From positions 71,391,501 to 71,455,500 of the forward strand of contig CM027378.1 of the NCBI GenBank assembly GCA_015680905.1: a stretch of 64,000 nucleotides of DNA, given 5' to 3'. This DNA comes from Coptis chinensis (taxonomy: Eukaryota > Streptophyta > Magnoliopsida > Ranunculales > Ranunculaceae). Shown piece after piece: positions 9,361 through 20,474 of this stretch. The position numbers were made by a program, and so were the translations under genes. How positions within the stretch are numbered: position 1 is the stretch's first letter; each line of letters starts with the position of its first letter. The notes beneath the pieces are model-generated. The model saw nothing but the letters and a program-made list of their open reading frames with translations, did not search any database and was not told where the DNA came from.

Positions 9361-12345
9361 GTGTTTCTATGATGACAGAAATTATGAAAGAAGATGGAAC
9401 TCTCTTGACTGAACAAGACCAGATTAAGCAACATGTAATCAGCTTCTATGAAGAAAAGTACCAAGATACACTAGTCACCCATGATCCAAAACTGTTGAGT
9501 ATTATTCCAAAACTTATTGATGATGAAGATAATTATTTCCTCACAAGAATTCCCAACTATGAAGAAATACAAAAAACTGTTTTTTCTATGAAAACGGATA
9601 GCTCTCCAGGTCCGGATGGATTTCATGGTCATTTCTACTTCAAGTGTTGGGAAATTATTAAACAGGATGTGTGTACTGCTGTTCAATCCTTTTTCATTCA
9701 AGAGTGTTTACCTAATGGATTAAATGCTAACTTCATTGCATTGATTCCTAAAGACAAAGAAGCCAAGAAATTAAGTCAGTTTAGACCCATATGCATGAGA
9801 AACTTCCCATTCAAGATAATCACAAAGCTTTTACAAAGAAGGATGAACTCTATGGCTGATAGGATCATTACCAAGGAACAAACAGGTTTTGTACCATGTA
9901 AAAGCTCCCAAACTAGCATTTGCTTGCCTTCAGAACTCATGAATGAGATGAAGAATAAGAAATATGGTGGCTCAGTGGCTCTGAAGCTGGATATAACACA
10001 TGCCTATGATACTATGAATTGGGATTTTCTCTTTCAGGTAATGAAAATGCTTGGGTTTTCAGATACTTGGATTAAGTGGATTACAAAGATTGTGAACTTA
10101 ACTTATATTTCTATCTTACTGAATAGAGGTCTAGTGGGATATTTTGCAATGAAGAAGGGCTTAAAGCAGGGTGATCCCTTATCTCCACTTCTCTTCGCTC
10201 TTGCTGAAGACACTCTAAGCAGAGCACTACTCTATCTGAGAACAAAGAAGCACTTGATGCCTTTAACCACCATTAAGAGTGTTGAAGCTCTTTCTCATCT
10301 ACTATCATTTTTGCAAATGGAGGGATTAAGGGTATCAAAAAGCTTAACCATGTTTTGGGAAGATGTCAAGAAGCATCGGGTCAGCATATTAACAAAGTAA
10401 AGAGTAAGGTGTTTTTTGGAGGCTTCAATGAAGACATAAAACATACAGCTCTACAGGAATTGAACATTGTGGAAGGGAGTTAACTGAAAAGTACATTGGG
10501 ATTCCTTTGAATCAAGGCAAAATCACTAGAACACGTGTTGCTCCTGTTCTTGATAAGATTAAGAAAAAGCTTACTAGTTGGATTGGTAGGAGATTATGAT
10601 TTCAAGGTAGAGTTATCTTAGCCAAATCTGTGTTATGCAGCATCCCAATTTACAACATGGCAATTTACAAATGGCCAATGTCTATAATTAGAGAAGCTGA
10701 AACTCTCATGAAGAATTTCTTGTGGTCAGGTGATCCCACCACTAGGAAAGGTGTGACTATTAGCTGGAATAGAGTGTGTAAGTCGTTGACTGAAGGTGGA
10801 CTGGGTATAAGACGGCTGAAAACTATGAATACATCAATGTTAATGAAATTGGCATGGGGGGTTCTAGTTGGTGATACTGATCTGGATATTTTCCTTAGAG
10901 CCAAGTACTTCAACAAAGATGGAGAAATAATCACATTTCATAAGCCTACTTCTATTTGGGCTAGCATCAAAGAGGTGTTAAATGAAGTGATCCCAAGATC
11001 TCAATGGGTGGTGGCAGATGGTGAAAATGTGAATTTGTGGAGAAGTAACTGGTTGAGAACTAAGTCTCTGAAACAATTGCTTAACATCAATCCAGTGGAA
11101 CTGAAAGGGTGTAGAACAAAAGTCTGTGATCTACTGCAACATGATCAATGGTCCATTCCTTCAGCCTTACAAGAGGTGATGGAGAGTGTGAATGTGAACA
11201 TTACGTCAGTACAGAAGTGTGATTCAAGCTTCAGTGATTATGTAGTGTGGTGTCCTGATACGAAGGGCAATTTCTCTACAAAATCAGCATATGAAGATAT
11301 CATAGAGAAGGAACAGGTGATTCAATGGAGCAAATGTATCTGGAACAGTTATATACACCCTAGGCCTACAGCTTTAACTTGGAAGATCTTGCAAAAGGGT
11401 GTAGCAACTGACGATAAAGTGCAAAGACTGGGGGTACACATGGCATCTTGCTGTAGACTATGCAGACAATACCCAGAGACACACGAGCACCTATTCTGGC
11501 AATGTAGTTCCTCTCAACAACTGTGGCAGTAGATCTCTACAGCTTTTAATGCCACTTCGGTGTTAAATCTGAATGATGCGTTGATAATGAATAACCAGTG
11601 TAACCCAAAATTGAAGCAGTTGTGGAATGCTTGTATGGTTGCTACTCTAGTTGGTATATAGAAGCATAGGAATCTGATTCATTTTGAGGGAAAGAAGCTT
11701 AACATTTGTGAGTGTAAGTACTACATTCGCACACAGGTGAAAATTACTGGCAACTTGTCAAACACCTATAATTACCGATCCCAGTTTGAAGATGGTGTTC
11801 TTAAATTCTGGGATGTTGGGACTAAAGCACGGAGAGTACCAAGTATCAAGCAATGTATTTGGATTCCTCCTGAACCAAATATATTGAAGTTGAACACAGA
11901 TGGGGCTTCGCTGGGTAATCCGGGAATGGCTGGAATTGACATTTCTTACAGAGACAATATGGGAGCTTTCAAGCTTACTGTGTGGAAGAACATTTGCAAT
12001 GACACAAGCTTTTGGGCAGAGTGTATGGCCATTCTTGAAGGGGTGGAGATTGCAGTATCTAGGGGATGGTTAAACCTATGGGTGGAGACAGACTCTGAGG
12101 TTGCTGCATTGGCTTTTAATAGTAGAGATGTGCCGTGCAAATTGCAAGCAAGGTGGAAAAATTGCATACTTGCAGTTCCGAATATAAATATTACTTGCAT
12201 TTTCAGGGAAGCCAACTTTACTGCGGATATATTGGCTAAGACTAGAACATCTCTTGCTGTTAATGAACGGGTAGTGTGGGAAGGAAAACCTTATTGGCTT
12301 CACAAATGGGAAGGACCATTCCAAACTTTCTACCATTTTCAGTGA
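9361..12345 (+). pseudogene. LINE ORF2, reverse transcriptase, zf-RVT and RNase H part
   Basis: This is the downstream half of ORF2. 9369-10400 carries the RT fingers and palm: SSPGPDGF, IALIPK, FRPI, LKLDITHAYD (first catalytic Asp) and GLKQGDPLSPLLF. The YADD/FADD box that should follow near 10300 is missing: the sequence jumps from SHLLS to a frameshifted stretch, so the polymerase is dead. 10401-10629 is frame-broken. 10630-11532 holds the RT thumb and a zf-RVT domain (CRLC...HEHLFWQC). 11737-12345 is an RNase H domain with NTDGAS, the AECMAI glutamate, the ETDSE aspartate and the final TADILA aspartate, so that domain still looks complete. Confidence 0.88.
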
Positions 12346-12476
12346 ATGTAAACTATTTCAAATCTAGTTGGAGTAGTAGATGTTTGAAATGGCTTGACTT
12401 TAGAGTGTGCAGCATGTTGCAACTCTAAATAACCTTTGTACTTTCTTTTTACTTTAATACATTTAATACATTTAAC

Positions 12477-12480
<4 letters not shown>

Positions 12481-12510
<30 letters not shown>
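12481..12510 (+). repeat. Poly-A tail of the LINE
   Basis: About 30 uninterrupted A residues follow a short AT-rich 3' UTR after the RNase H stop codon. This is the usual 3' end of a target-primed L1-type insertion. Confidence 0.85.
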
Positions 12511-12512
<2 letters not shown>

Positions 12513-12743
12513 ACAATGAGAATATGCAGCTGCTCCATTCTCCATGTTACTTATTAGTAGTGGAAAAAGAAACAGGGGAGAGATTATATGATTAAGAGAA
12601 GGGAAGAACTTAAGAGCCTTGCATATAGAGAATGAAAATGTGTATAGAGTCAAAGTGTGGTACTTAATAAAAATGTGTTTTAATTTATTGAAGGAACCAT
12701 CTCCAAATGCTTATATGGTCAACTGCTCGACCATGCATTTCTA

Positions 12744-12955
12744 CCACGACTTCACATAAATTTTATAGACAAAATGATCTTAAAATACAGTGTACTTTAT
12801 TGTTTTTTACACTAAATACAATGTACTTTTTTTCTTGCCTAAAAATACAATATACTTTAAATTTTTTACAATCGATACGTACAATCTATTAAATCAGATT
12901 GGACGGAATGCGATTTAGCCATTAAAAATAGTCACGTGACTTGCACCCACCTCAC
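12744..12955 (+). repeat. Left long inverted repeat of the nest
   Basis: Inverted partner of 26829-27030. The inner end reads GACTTGCACCCACCTC and the outer end CACGACTTCAC. Confidence 0.65.
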
Positions 12956-13389
12956 AACCACGTTATATACTTTTGTAAACTTACTCCATCAATCCCCTTG
13001 ATTCAAAATCGTCTCTAGAAGAGCAAGGGCGTGCAGAGGTTTTAAGTGATGGATTTCTATACGCCTAAGTTTTAGCTATGCAATTTTTTGCTCGATCCAT
13101 TGAGGAAACAAAGAACTGCTCAATTTCCAATCGATGTTGTGACAAGCAAATGGCATAACAAGATCAATGTTGTGGCTTACGTCACTCAGAGGATTTCTGC
13201 AATTTCAATTCCTTTTACTCACAAATTGTTCTAGAAATAGGTTTCTAGACATTGTAATCCTTGTCCTTGTTGAAACTTGAAAGGAATGAAACAGGTTTCT
13301 TATTCCTCATGCAAATTTGCCCGTAACAAACTCTGATTTGAACTCTTGACACTTACGAATTATTACTGGATCAGAGCTATGGTACACTT
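12956..13389. other. Interior of the outer nest, left piece
   Basis: No recognisable gene. This is sequence between the left long inverted repeat and the hAT insertion. It ends with GTACACTT, which recurs at 20475. Confidence 0.4.
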
Positions 13390-14045
13390 AGTGCTGGCCC
13401 TGAGGACAGTCCACACAGGCGGCTGGCTGGGCCACAAGCTTTTGGTCCAAAAAAAGGCTCCCAGTCCTCTTATTTTGTCCAGATCCAACTATCATTATAT
13501 GTCTAATCCCACTCAAAGCCTGTTTATACTGAATATTTTTCACTACTTTGAGTTTTAGGCCCAAAAAACGTCCCTCACCCACGCCAAGTCCAGACCAATA
13601 AATAAAACACTTACTTCTCTACTCTCTGCTACATGGAATATGTCTACATGATTATATGTAATAAAGTCAGACCAATAACCAAGTTGATAAGCCATTTAGT
13701 AGTGATTATTTTTACAATTGTTTTATTTATATGGTACTCAAGAATTAAGGTTGACAAAGCTATCCACAATGCTTATATTATATATATAGGGTCATGTTAA
13801 ATACACGCTTCGGTTCCTAAGAGGGCACTCTCCGACTCGAGAACCGGTTTTAATTAAGAGTAACCCAACTGCTTCACAAAAAAATTAGAGGGACACGCTC
13901 CCGAAACCGGGTGACTTTGTATACATGTTTTTAGTACTATTTTCATAGGTTACTAACAGTAACAGTGTAAAATACCTTTGAGACTTTATCTTTTCTCCTC
14001 CTCCCAACCACCCCTGCCGCCTCCTCTCCTTTCTTTACAATGACT

Positions 14046-14353
14046 ATACAAAATTCAGTTCCGATTGCGTCGATGAGTTCGACAGCGGATAATAGTCATA
14101 AGAAGAAGGAAGATAAAGAAGGGTTGAATTGAAAAACAAGACGGTGTTGGTCACCAAAACTGCACATGAGATTTTTACAAGATTTGCAACAACTTGGTGG
14201 ATCTCATGGTATGTAAAAACAGATGTGTAATTATTATTATTTTAAGAAAATATTAACATTGATTTTTTTTTTATAGCTGCTACACCAAAGCAAATCAGAG
14301 AATTAATGAAGGTGGATGGTCTTACTAATGATGAAGTTTAAAGCCATTTACAG
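14046..14353 (+). pseudogene. HHO-like fragment: Captured NIGT1/HHO-type GARP transcription factor fragment
   Basis: NIGT1/HHO proteins are GARP (G2-like MYB) repressors in nitrate and phosphate signalling. The exon to 14208 carries RRCWSPKLHMRFLQDLQQLG and the exon at 14277-14353 continues with ATPKQIRELMKVDGLTNDEV. A GT donor at 14209 and an AG acceptor at 14275-14276 separate them. Together they make up most of the MYB-like DNA-binding domain. A TGA interrupts the upstream linker and a TAA replaces the Lys before SHLQ, so it is a pseudogene fragment. The final KYRLH exon is absent. Confidence 0.9.
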
Positions 14354-14416
14354 GTATGAAGTTGCACTTGTATGTTGTATCTAACCATCAATTTTAATTT
14401 TCTGAATAATTGCCTA

Positions 14417-14960
14417 TTATACAGTGCCTAATTTTGTATTGTTGTATGCCTCGCTCGTTAAACACATTAAATCCAAATTAATTAATAAAATGCTAAAATT
14501 ACTAGATTTAATTATGGCTAGAAATAATATTCCTCTATATTCTAAGTTCCAAAAGACATACAATGTCTTTGGATTTAAGATGGGTAGCTTCGGTGCTATT
14601 TTTTTTCGACAGGGACATAATCTGTACAATTTTTTTTTCATAGATGAAATCGCATAATCGATGACGATTATCGTGAATGAAGAGTTTGCTGTTTTTTCGT
14701 GTTTTGATGAGGATTGTGAGTTTGAAGAGACCGAGTTGGAAATTGAATGAGAAAGTGCTGGACTTGCATGAGGATCAATACTTGAATTTAACACAGTAGG
14801 AACTCTGGCAATAGGGTTTCTGACAGGTGGAGGAGTAGAAGTTGATTTGAACAGTGGTGTAATGAGAGGTAATGAATCAGAATTTGACGCTATTGCTATA
14901 CTTGCTACTGTTGTAACTTGGATTACTGTTTTAGTACTACTTGATTTTGCTGGTAAGCCT
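14417..14960 (-). other. Minus-strand Ser/Thr-rich coding-like segment, unidentified
   Basis: On the minus strand a long open stretch runs from about 14960 to 14417. It is rich in Ser, Thr and Pro in its first half (for example STPPPVRNPIARVP, SNSVSSNSQSSSKHEKT). It lies between the NIGT1/HHO and SHMT fragments and may be part of another captured gene in reverse, or chance. No family was recognised. Confidence 0.3.
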
Positions 14961-14993
14961 AGAATAGCACTTGTTCTTGAAGGAAGGAAAATT

Positions 14994-15126
14994 ACTAAAG
15001 ATTATTTGTGGTGGTAGTGCTTATCCTAGACATTGGGATTATGCTAAGTTTAGATCTATTGCTGATAAATGTGGTGCTCTTTTGCTTTGTGATATGGCTC
15101 ATATTAGTGGCCTTGTTGCTACTCAG
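14994..15126 (+). pseudogene. SHMT-like fragment: Captured cytosolic-type serine hydroxymethyltransferase exon
   Basis: SHMT is the PLP-dependent enzyme that interconverts serine and glycine with tetrahydrofolate. One exon is readable: [20 protein letters not shown] followed by [20 protein letters not shown] and TQ, ending near GT at 15127. The [10 protein letters not shown] region is near the cofactor site and is diagnostic. The PLP-binding lysine motif (TTTTHKSLRGP) belongs to the next exon and is not here. A few exon-like scraps follow (for example VITRESLIAAQ at about 15524-15556 and LLADLVEKEKDRLFTEAG at about 15661-15715) that I could not assign. Confidence 0.88.
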
Positions 15127-16139
15127 GTATTTTTTTATCTCTTTTTCAGTTTACGCTTTTCGATTCGATTTGGTTGGATAGAATAGTTCATATGATATAT
15201 TAAGTTGTTTGGTGCGAAATGACGGATTGAGGGTGAAGAGGTATGGGATTTTGTGATCGGTAATGGAAGAGTAAGCAAGTCTATTTGCAACTATTAGTTC
15301 ATTTATCTGTGATCAGATTCAGCTATATAATTTAGTTTTAAATATTATATTAGAGAATGTTTATTCTAGTCAATTTAAAGCCATGCCTCATTTCTATATC
15401 CCATTAGCCAAAGAATTTTTTTGCATTTTCACTTGTGTTTTAGACTGACAATGGCGCAGCAAACTACCCGGTGTTGTTTTTTTGTATGGCAACTTACTTG
15501 TACCTATATTTGTTTTTTTTTCAGGTAATCACCAGAGAATCTCTTATAGCAGCTCAGGTGAAGTTTTTACCACTGTATCCATTTCTGTTATGTTTTTAAT
15601 AGTTTTAATGGTTAGAACTCAAATATGAGAATATATGTGTGCAGAGAGAAGATTTTTAGAAGTTGTTAGCAGATCTTGTGGAGAAGGAAAAAGATAGACT
15701 TTTTACTGAAGCAGGTGTGACTGTGCTTGAGTCTAGAAGTCATTTTACATCCCAAAAAAGTTGTTCCATTAAAACATCTGTTGCTAGTTTTGTTTTAAAT
15801 CTGCTTTGGCAGAACTGCAGAAGTCTGTTTTGTTTCTGAACTCTTTGTTTGCTTAATGTGTAGAGTGTAGACACAGTACGTTTTATGATCAGACCATTCT
15901 TTTGACTTTTATTTAGTCTATGTGAGATGAGTATTTCGTCTAAAGCTAGTGGCGTAGGTGGTCTATGCTCTTAGAACAGTAGTAACATCATTGAACTTAG
16001 ATGATCCCACAAATCAAAATAGTTCATTGATGTTGATTAAAACTCATCTTTGCTCCTGAAATTACCAATCAATATCTATCAGTAATTCAATATTGGTTAA
16101 TAAGCCTTTCAGAAAATTTGACATGAAAAATGAAAAATG
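15127..16139. other. Intron-like DNA with two unassigned exon scraps
   Basis: AT-rich DNA. Apart from the scraps near 15524-15556 and 15661-15715, no coding signal was recognised. Confidence 0.35.
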
Positions 16140-17256
16140 TTGATGTTTAGTTGATGAAAAATGTTGGTATCTAGTTGCTGAAAATTGTAATAGTAAAGCG
16201 GTAACCAGTTACCGAAATTAAAACTCAATTTCGATATCCAGTTGCTAATTTGATAAATGGTATCTAGTTGCTGAAAATTGCTCCACATTTTGGTGTTCAG
16301 TTGCTGAAAATTATATTTGTAAAGCGGTAACCAATTACTAAAACTTAATTTCGGTATCCCTAATTTGAGAAAATTGCTCAAAATTTTGGTATTCAATTGC
16401 TGAAAATTGTAATAGTAAAGCGGTAACCAGTTATCGAAATTAAAACTCAATATGGGTATCCAATTGCTAATTTGATAAATGGTATCTAGTTGCTGAAAAT
16501 TGCTCAAAATTTTGGTGTTCAGTAGCTGAACATTGTATTTAGAAAGCCGTAACCAGTTACTAAAACTTAATTTCGGTATCCCTAATTTGATAAAATTGCT
16601 CAAAATTTTGGTGTTCAATTGCTGAAAATTGTAATAGTAAAGCGGTAACCAGTTACCGAAATTAAAACTCAATTTCGGTATTCAGTTGCTAATTTGATAA
16701 ATGGTATCTAGTTGTTGAAAATTGTTCAAAATTTAGGTATTCAGTTGCTGAAAATTGTATTTAGAAAGCGGTAACCAGTTACTAAAACTCAATTTCGGTA
16801 TCTCTAATTTGAGAAAATTGCTCAAAATTTTGGTGTTCAATTGCTGAAAATTGTAATAGTAAAGCGGTAACCAGTTACCGAAATTAAAACTCAATTTCGG
16901 TATCCAGTTGCTAATTTGATAAATAGTATCTAGTTGCTCAAAATTGCTCAAAATTTTGGTGTTCAGTTGCTGAAAATTGTAGTTATAAAGCGGTAACCAG
17001 TTACTAAAACCCAATTTCTGTATCCTAATTTGATAAATGTTATCTAGTTGCTGAAAATGGCTCAAAATTTTGGTGTCCAGTTGCTGAAAATTGTATTTGT
17101 AAAGCAGTAACCAATTACCAAAATTAAAACTCAATTTCAGTATCCAGTTACGAATTTGATAAATGGTATTTAGTTGCTGAAAATTGCTCAAACTTTTGGT
17201 GTTCAGTTGCTGAAAATTGTATTTGTAAAGTAGTAACCAGTTACCAAAATTAACAT
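16140..17256 (-). repeat. Higher-order tandem array, alternating 126- and 96-bp units
   Basis: The AAAGCGGTAACC landmark or a variant starts at 16195, 16321, 16417, 16543, 16639, 16765, 16861, 16987, 17101 and 17227. The spacings are 126, 96, 126, 96, 126, 96, 126, 114 and 126 bp. The array is therefore a 222-bp higher-order repeat in which every other unit lacks about 30 bp. Every spacing is a multiple of three. The minus strand stays open through most of the array and would encode 42- and 32-residue repeats rich in Asn, Gln, Tyr, Leu and Phe (core NWLPLYYYNFQQLNTKILSN). The region lies inside the GGGT-ended element. Confidence 0.93.
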
Positions 17257-18139
17257 AAGATTGAGAAGATTACAACATTCTATGATTTCTCTCTTTTCCC
17301 CTTCCCTTTCACAATAGCTTTTGTCCCAAACCCATGACATATGTTGTCAACTTCCATTTCCATTTCCAATTCCAATGTAAGCTTTCAATGTGCTTAAATT
17401 AAACTTAAATTCAACAAAAAGAAAATAGTTACACATATAACCAACTTAAAGAAAATAATTGAAGTGGAGAAGATAAGTCAAACAAATTACCTTGCAAGTG
17501 TGCGGATTGAGTGAGTTTTCATGCTCACCATCTCCCATAGTTTTGAGTTTTTGTAAGTTTCTATATTTGGAATGGAGAAGAAGTGTTTAAAGAGAAGTAG
17601 ATTTGAGGGTCGGAAAAGAAAGAGAATAGAAAAATGGCTAAAATTTGGGTTTTAATTTTAATTTGAATTTGAGTGGGAAGCCAAAAAGTTGAAAATGAGT
17701 TTTGAGTTTGATTTTGAGAGAGAAATTCAAATCAACCTAAAAAGAGAATAAATTGATTTCGAAATTTCATAAAAACAATTGGACAAAATATTAAAATAGT
17801 ATTGAATTATTGAATAATTGAATAATTTGTCAAAATATCAAAATTGTTTTGAAATATTGAAATAATTGGTCGAAATGAAAACTCAATTTCGGATGTCGAG
17901 ATATCAAAATAATTGAAATATCAAAATATCGAGATGTCTAACCCTAAACTCTAAATTGGGAATATTGAGGAATCTCAGATTTTGATACCATTACAAATTA
18001 AAAAAAATAATACTAAAATAGGTGTTAGATTAGATAATGAATATTAACTTCCAAATGTACTAGATGTTAGATACTAGATTCAAAATACGCTTAGAAACAT
18101 TGATTTTTTTTTTTTTTTTCGAAATATAGTTCTATTATT
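17257..18139. other. AT-rich spacer between two tandem arrays
   Basis: AT-rich DNA with degenerate short repeats of the TTGAATAATTG type around 17780-17930. No gene was seen. Confidence 0.4.
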
Positions 18140-18329
18140 GTTAGAACTGTATTGGTTAAACCATAAACATATGTACAGTTGCTACATATCAATTCTAAAA
18201 TCATAAATAATAACCAAAATGTTTTATTATGGAATGGAAAATGGGTTTAAATTATATCATTTAATCAAACTTTAATTTGTTGGTAAAATTTTAGATGTTA
18301 AATCGATTCAAATAAAGTCTAGTTAGAAC

Positions 18330-18727
18330 TAGGGGTGGCAATTTTGTATACGACCCGCTAACCCGACACGAATCTGACACGAAATTAGCGGGTTTGGGTT
18401 AGGAAAAAATGCTTTTGGGTCATTTAAGGGTTGACCTACCGAACCCATCAAATAAATGGGTTGGGTTAGGGTCACATATGTTAACCCGAGTAACCCGTTG
18501 GTAGACCCGATTAGTTCTCGGGTCTAATGGGTCTGGTCATCAACCCGTGATATGTATAACCTGTTTTAAGATAAATAAATTATTTTTTAAAATCTCACTA
18601 TCCCAACAACTTAAAATAAACGACTAAAAGGAGAAGGATTAGCCGTCATATTGATTCATTCGATAAATATATGTTTCGTTATTCAATTTTCATTGATATG
18701 TAATTGAATTATGAATGATTTTTGAGA

Positions 18728-18795
<68 letters not shown>

Positions 18796-19062
18796 TAAAT
18801 ATTTGATAAATAAAATCGTGAAATACTAAATATTTTGCATATAGGTTGTCTGTGAATCCGATCCGAAACTGATTTGAAATTGACTCGTTGGCTTAGCGGG
18901 TTACCTATTGGGTAACCCGTTATATAGGCGGATTGGGTTTGGGTTTGACAAAGTCGACACAATTAATAATTGGGTCGGATTTGGGTTTGCTCTCCTAACA
19001 CGTGACCCAGATATGACACAACACGAACCCGACCCAACACGTACGACCCATTGCCACCCCTA
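18330..19062. mobile_element. 733-bp hAT-type MITE
   Basis: Terminal inverted repeats TAGGGGTGGCAA and TTGCCACCCCTA are perfect over 12 bp. The flanks GTTAGAAC (18322-18329) and GTTAGAAA (19063-19070) make an 8-bp duplication with one mismatch. The interior is rich in AACCCGAC/GGGTT motifs near both ends and holds a long (TA)n tract. No coding sequence is present. The ends and the 8-bp duplication are typical of the hAT superfamily. Confidence 0.88.
18731..18795. repeat. (TA)n microsatellite
   Basis: About 32 uninterrupted TA dinucleotides inside the hAT MITE. Confidence 0.95.
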
Positions 19063-19490
19063 GTTAGAAATGTACTGTTTCAAACCTTAAATCCTAAACA
19101 TAAGTAAAGTTGCTACTAATTCTGAAATAAAAAATTACAACCCAAACGTTTTATTATAGATTGGATAACGGGTTAATTTAAATAATTTTATCGTCTAATC
19201 CAATTTTAATATGTATGTAAAAATTTAGATATTAGATTTAAAGTGTAGTTAGAATTGTACTAATTCAAACCTTTTCCGAAATAAAAAAATTATAACCTAA
19301 ACGTATTATTATAGATTGGAGAATGGGTTTAAATTATATTATATAACTCAATTTTAATTTGTTGGTAAAAATTTAGATGTTAGATTCAAAGTCTAGTTAG
19401 AACTTTATTTATTCAAACCCTAGAGACATGTACAATTGCTACCAATTCGAAAATAAAAAATTATAACATAAATGTTTTCTACTTGTTGGA

Positions 19491-20293
19491 ACTAAGTTAT
19501 CATCTAAAACAACTACAAATAAGTTAAAATTTGCTAATTATTAATCAAATTATTATCAAATAGATGATTAAATATTTAAATATTGGAATTTGACAACACA
19601 ACATAACAAGATACCGAACGGTTTAAGAATTTTCAGTATCTATTTGTTGTATCTTTACTTGGTAAATGGTAACCCGACACTATAATTTATGGTTATGTTT
19701 CAGCAACCCGTTACCGTGGTTTATGGTATTTTATGACAACGTGTTACCGTTCATCAAAATAGCACATACATCAAGATTACACAAAATTTATTTTAAATCT
19801 AAGATTCAAACTATCATAATTCATTTAGTTTCAATTCCATTAGGCAATTTCAATTACATTAATCTCCAAAAAAAAAATCATGTTCAATTGATTCTTCTAA
19901 CATCATATAATCTTCAATTTATTTGACATTGAGATGTGGGTATTTGTATTGCGATAAATCGTTCATTTGAGAGTTGGATAATGATACATACTCCATTTGA
20001 GAGTTAAAATATAGAGGTATTGAGAGTTGAGAAGTAGAGGAAAATTGAGTTGAGTTGAGTCAAGGAAAATTGAATTGGATGTAGATAATTGGAGAAGGAG
20101 AGTGTATTTTGATAATGTCTAGAGTTGCATAGTACAAATTAGTTAGTTAAGGGCAATAGGAGGTTACCACTATTTTTGATGGGGAGTGCCCTCTTAGAAA
20201 ACATGGATTTTAAGTTGGGACACAAATGTAATAACAAATTCTGGGTTGGAGAGTGCCCTCTTAGAAATGGAGAGTGTATTTAAGATTACACCC
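19491..20293. other. Right terminal part of the GGGT-ended element
   Basis: AT-rich DNA without a recognisable gene. Near the end a motif containing GAGTGCCCTCTTAGAAA occurs twice, close to the right terminus. Confidence 0.45.
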
Positions 20294-20474
20294 TATATAT
20301 ATTTTCTAACTTTAAATTATGTTTTATTTTTGCAAAAAAGACAATTAGATCATTTTTCTCGTCAAATTTGTCAAATTGAAATGTGTGTGTGTGTTTGTTT
20401 TTTAATTACATAGGTCCTCATTTGAAATTCGCCTAGGGCCCCTCGAAACTCAGGGCTGCCCCTGCACAGACGAC

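Larger units (their letters stand above)
1..12510 (+). mobile_element. Plant L1-type LINE, decayed, split by a CACTA element
   Basis: The order of domains is that of a plant L1-clade LINE: ORF1 with DUF4283 and a CCHC knuckle, then ORF2 with an AP-type endonuclease, reverse transcriptase, zf-RVT and RNase H, then a short 3' tail and about 30 A residues at 12481-12510. The 5' end lies outside the window, so the target duplication cannot be checked. The element is interrupted at 2497-9357 by a CACTA transposon; reading across the TAG duplication brings the two halves of ORF2 together in the expected order. Several frameshifts, TGG-to-TAG stops and loss of the RT active-site box show that it is dead. 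Confidence 0.9.
18140..19490 (+). repeat. Tandem array of 148-185-bp units, split by a hAT MITE
   Basis: Units start with GTTAGAA at 18140, 18322 (continuing at 19063 after the MITE), 19248 and 19396. Each contains the same succession of landmarks: a TTCAAACC-like stretch, TGCTAC, a long A-rich stretch, ATTATAGATTGGA and TTAGATGTTAGAT. Unit lengths are about 182, 185, 148 and about 95 bp (the last partial). Confidence 0.8.
13789..20293 (+). mobile_element. Non-autonomous TIR element with GGGT ends carrying gene fragments
   Basis: The ends are inverted copies over about 45 bp. The left reads GGGTCATGTTAAATACACGC and then CTAAGAGGGCACTCTCC; the right, read inwards, is GGGTGTAATCTTAAATACAC and then CTAAGAGGGCACTCTCC. 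TATATATA flanks both sides and could be an 8-bp duplication, but the target is low complexity. No transposase is readable. The cargo is a NIGT1/HHO fragment, an SHMT fragment, other exon-like scraps, and two tandem arrays, one of which holds a hAT MITE. The superfamily is uncertain; a Pack-MULE-like or hAT-like element fits. Confidence 0.7.
13390..20474. mobile_element. Probable hAT element containing the GGGT-ended element
   Basis: A perfect 8-bp direct repeat GTACACTT stands at 13382-13389 and 20475-20482. Just inside are GC-rich, partly matching inverted ends: AGTGCTGGCCCTGAGG at the left, and GTGCAGGGGCAGCCCTGAG (minus-strand reading) at the right. An 8-bp duplication and CAGGGGC-type ends fit the hAT superfamily. 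The ends match imperfectly, so this call is moderate. No hAT transposase is readable inside; most of the interior is the 6.5-kb GGGT-ended element. Confidence 0.45.

Noticed and set aside
16109..17191. Two long minus-strand open stretches (187 and 152 codons) as a functional gene
   Set aside because: They lie entirely inside the 126/96-bp tandem array, have a break between them and show no known domain. I report the in-frame periodicity as a finding and do not call a gene.
16140..17256. CRISPR-like array
   Set aside because: Units are contiguous tandem repeats with no unique spacers, and this is plant nuclear DNA.
18731..18795. TATA-rich promoter
   Set aside because: It is a (TA)n microsatellite inside a non-coding MITE.
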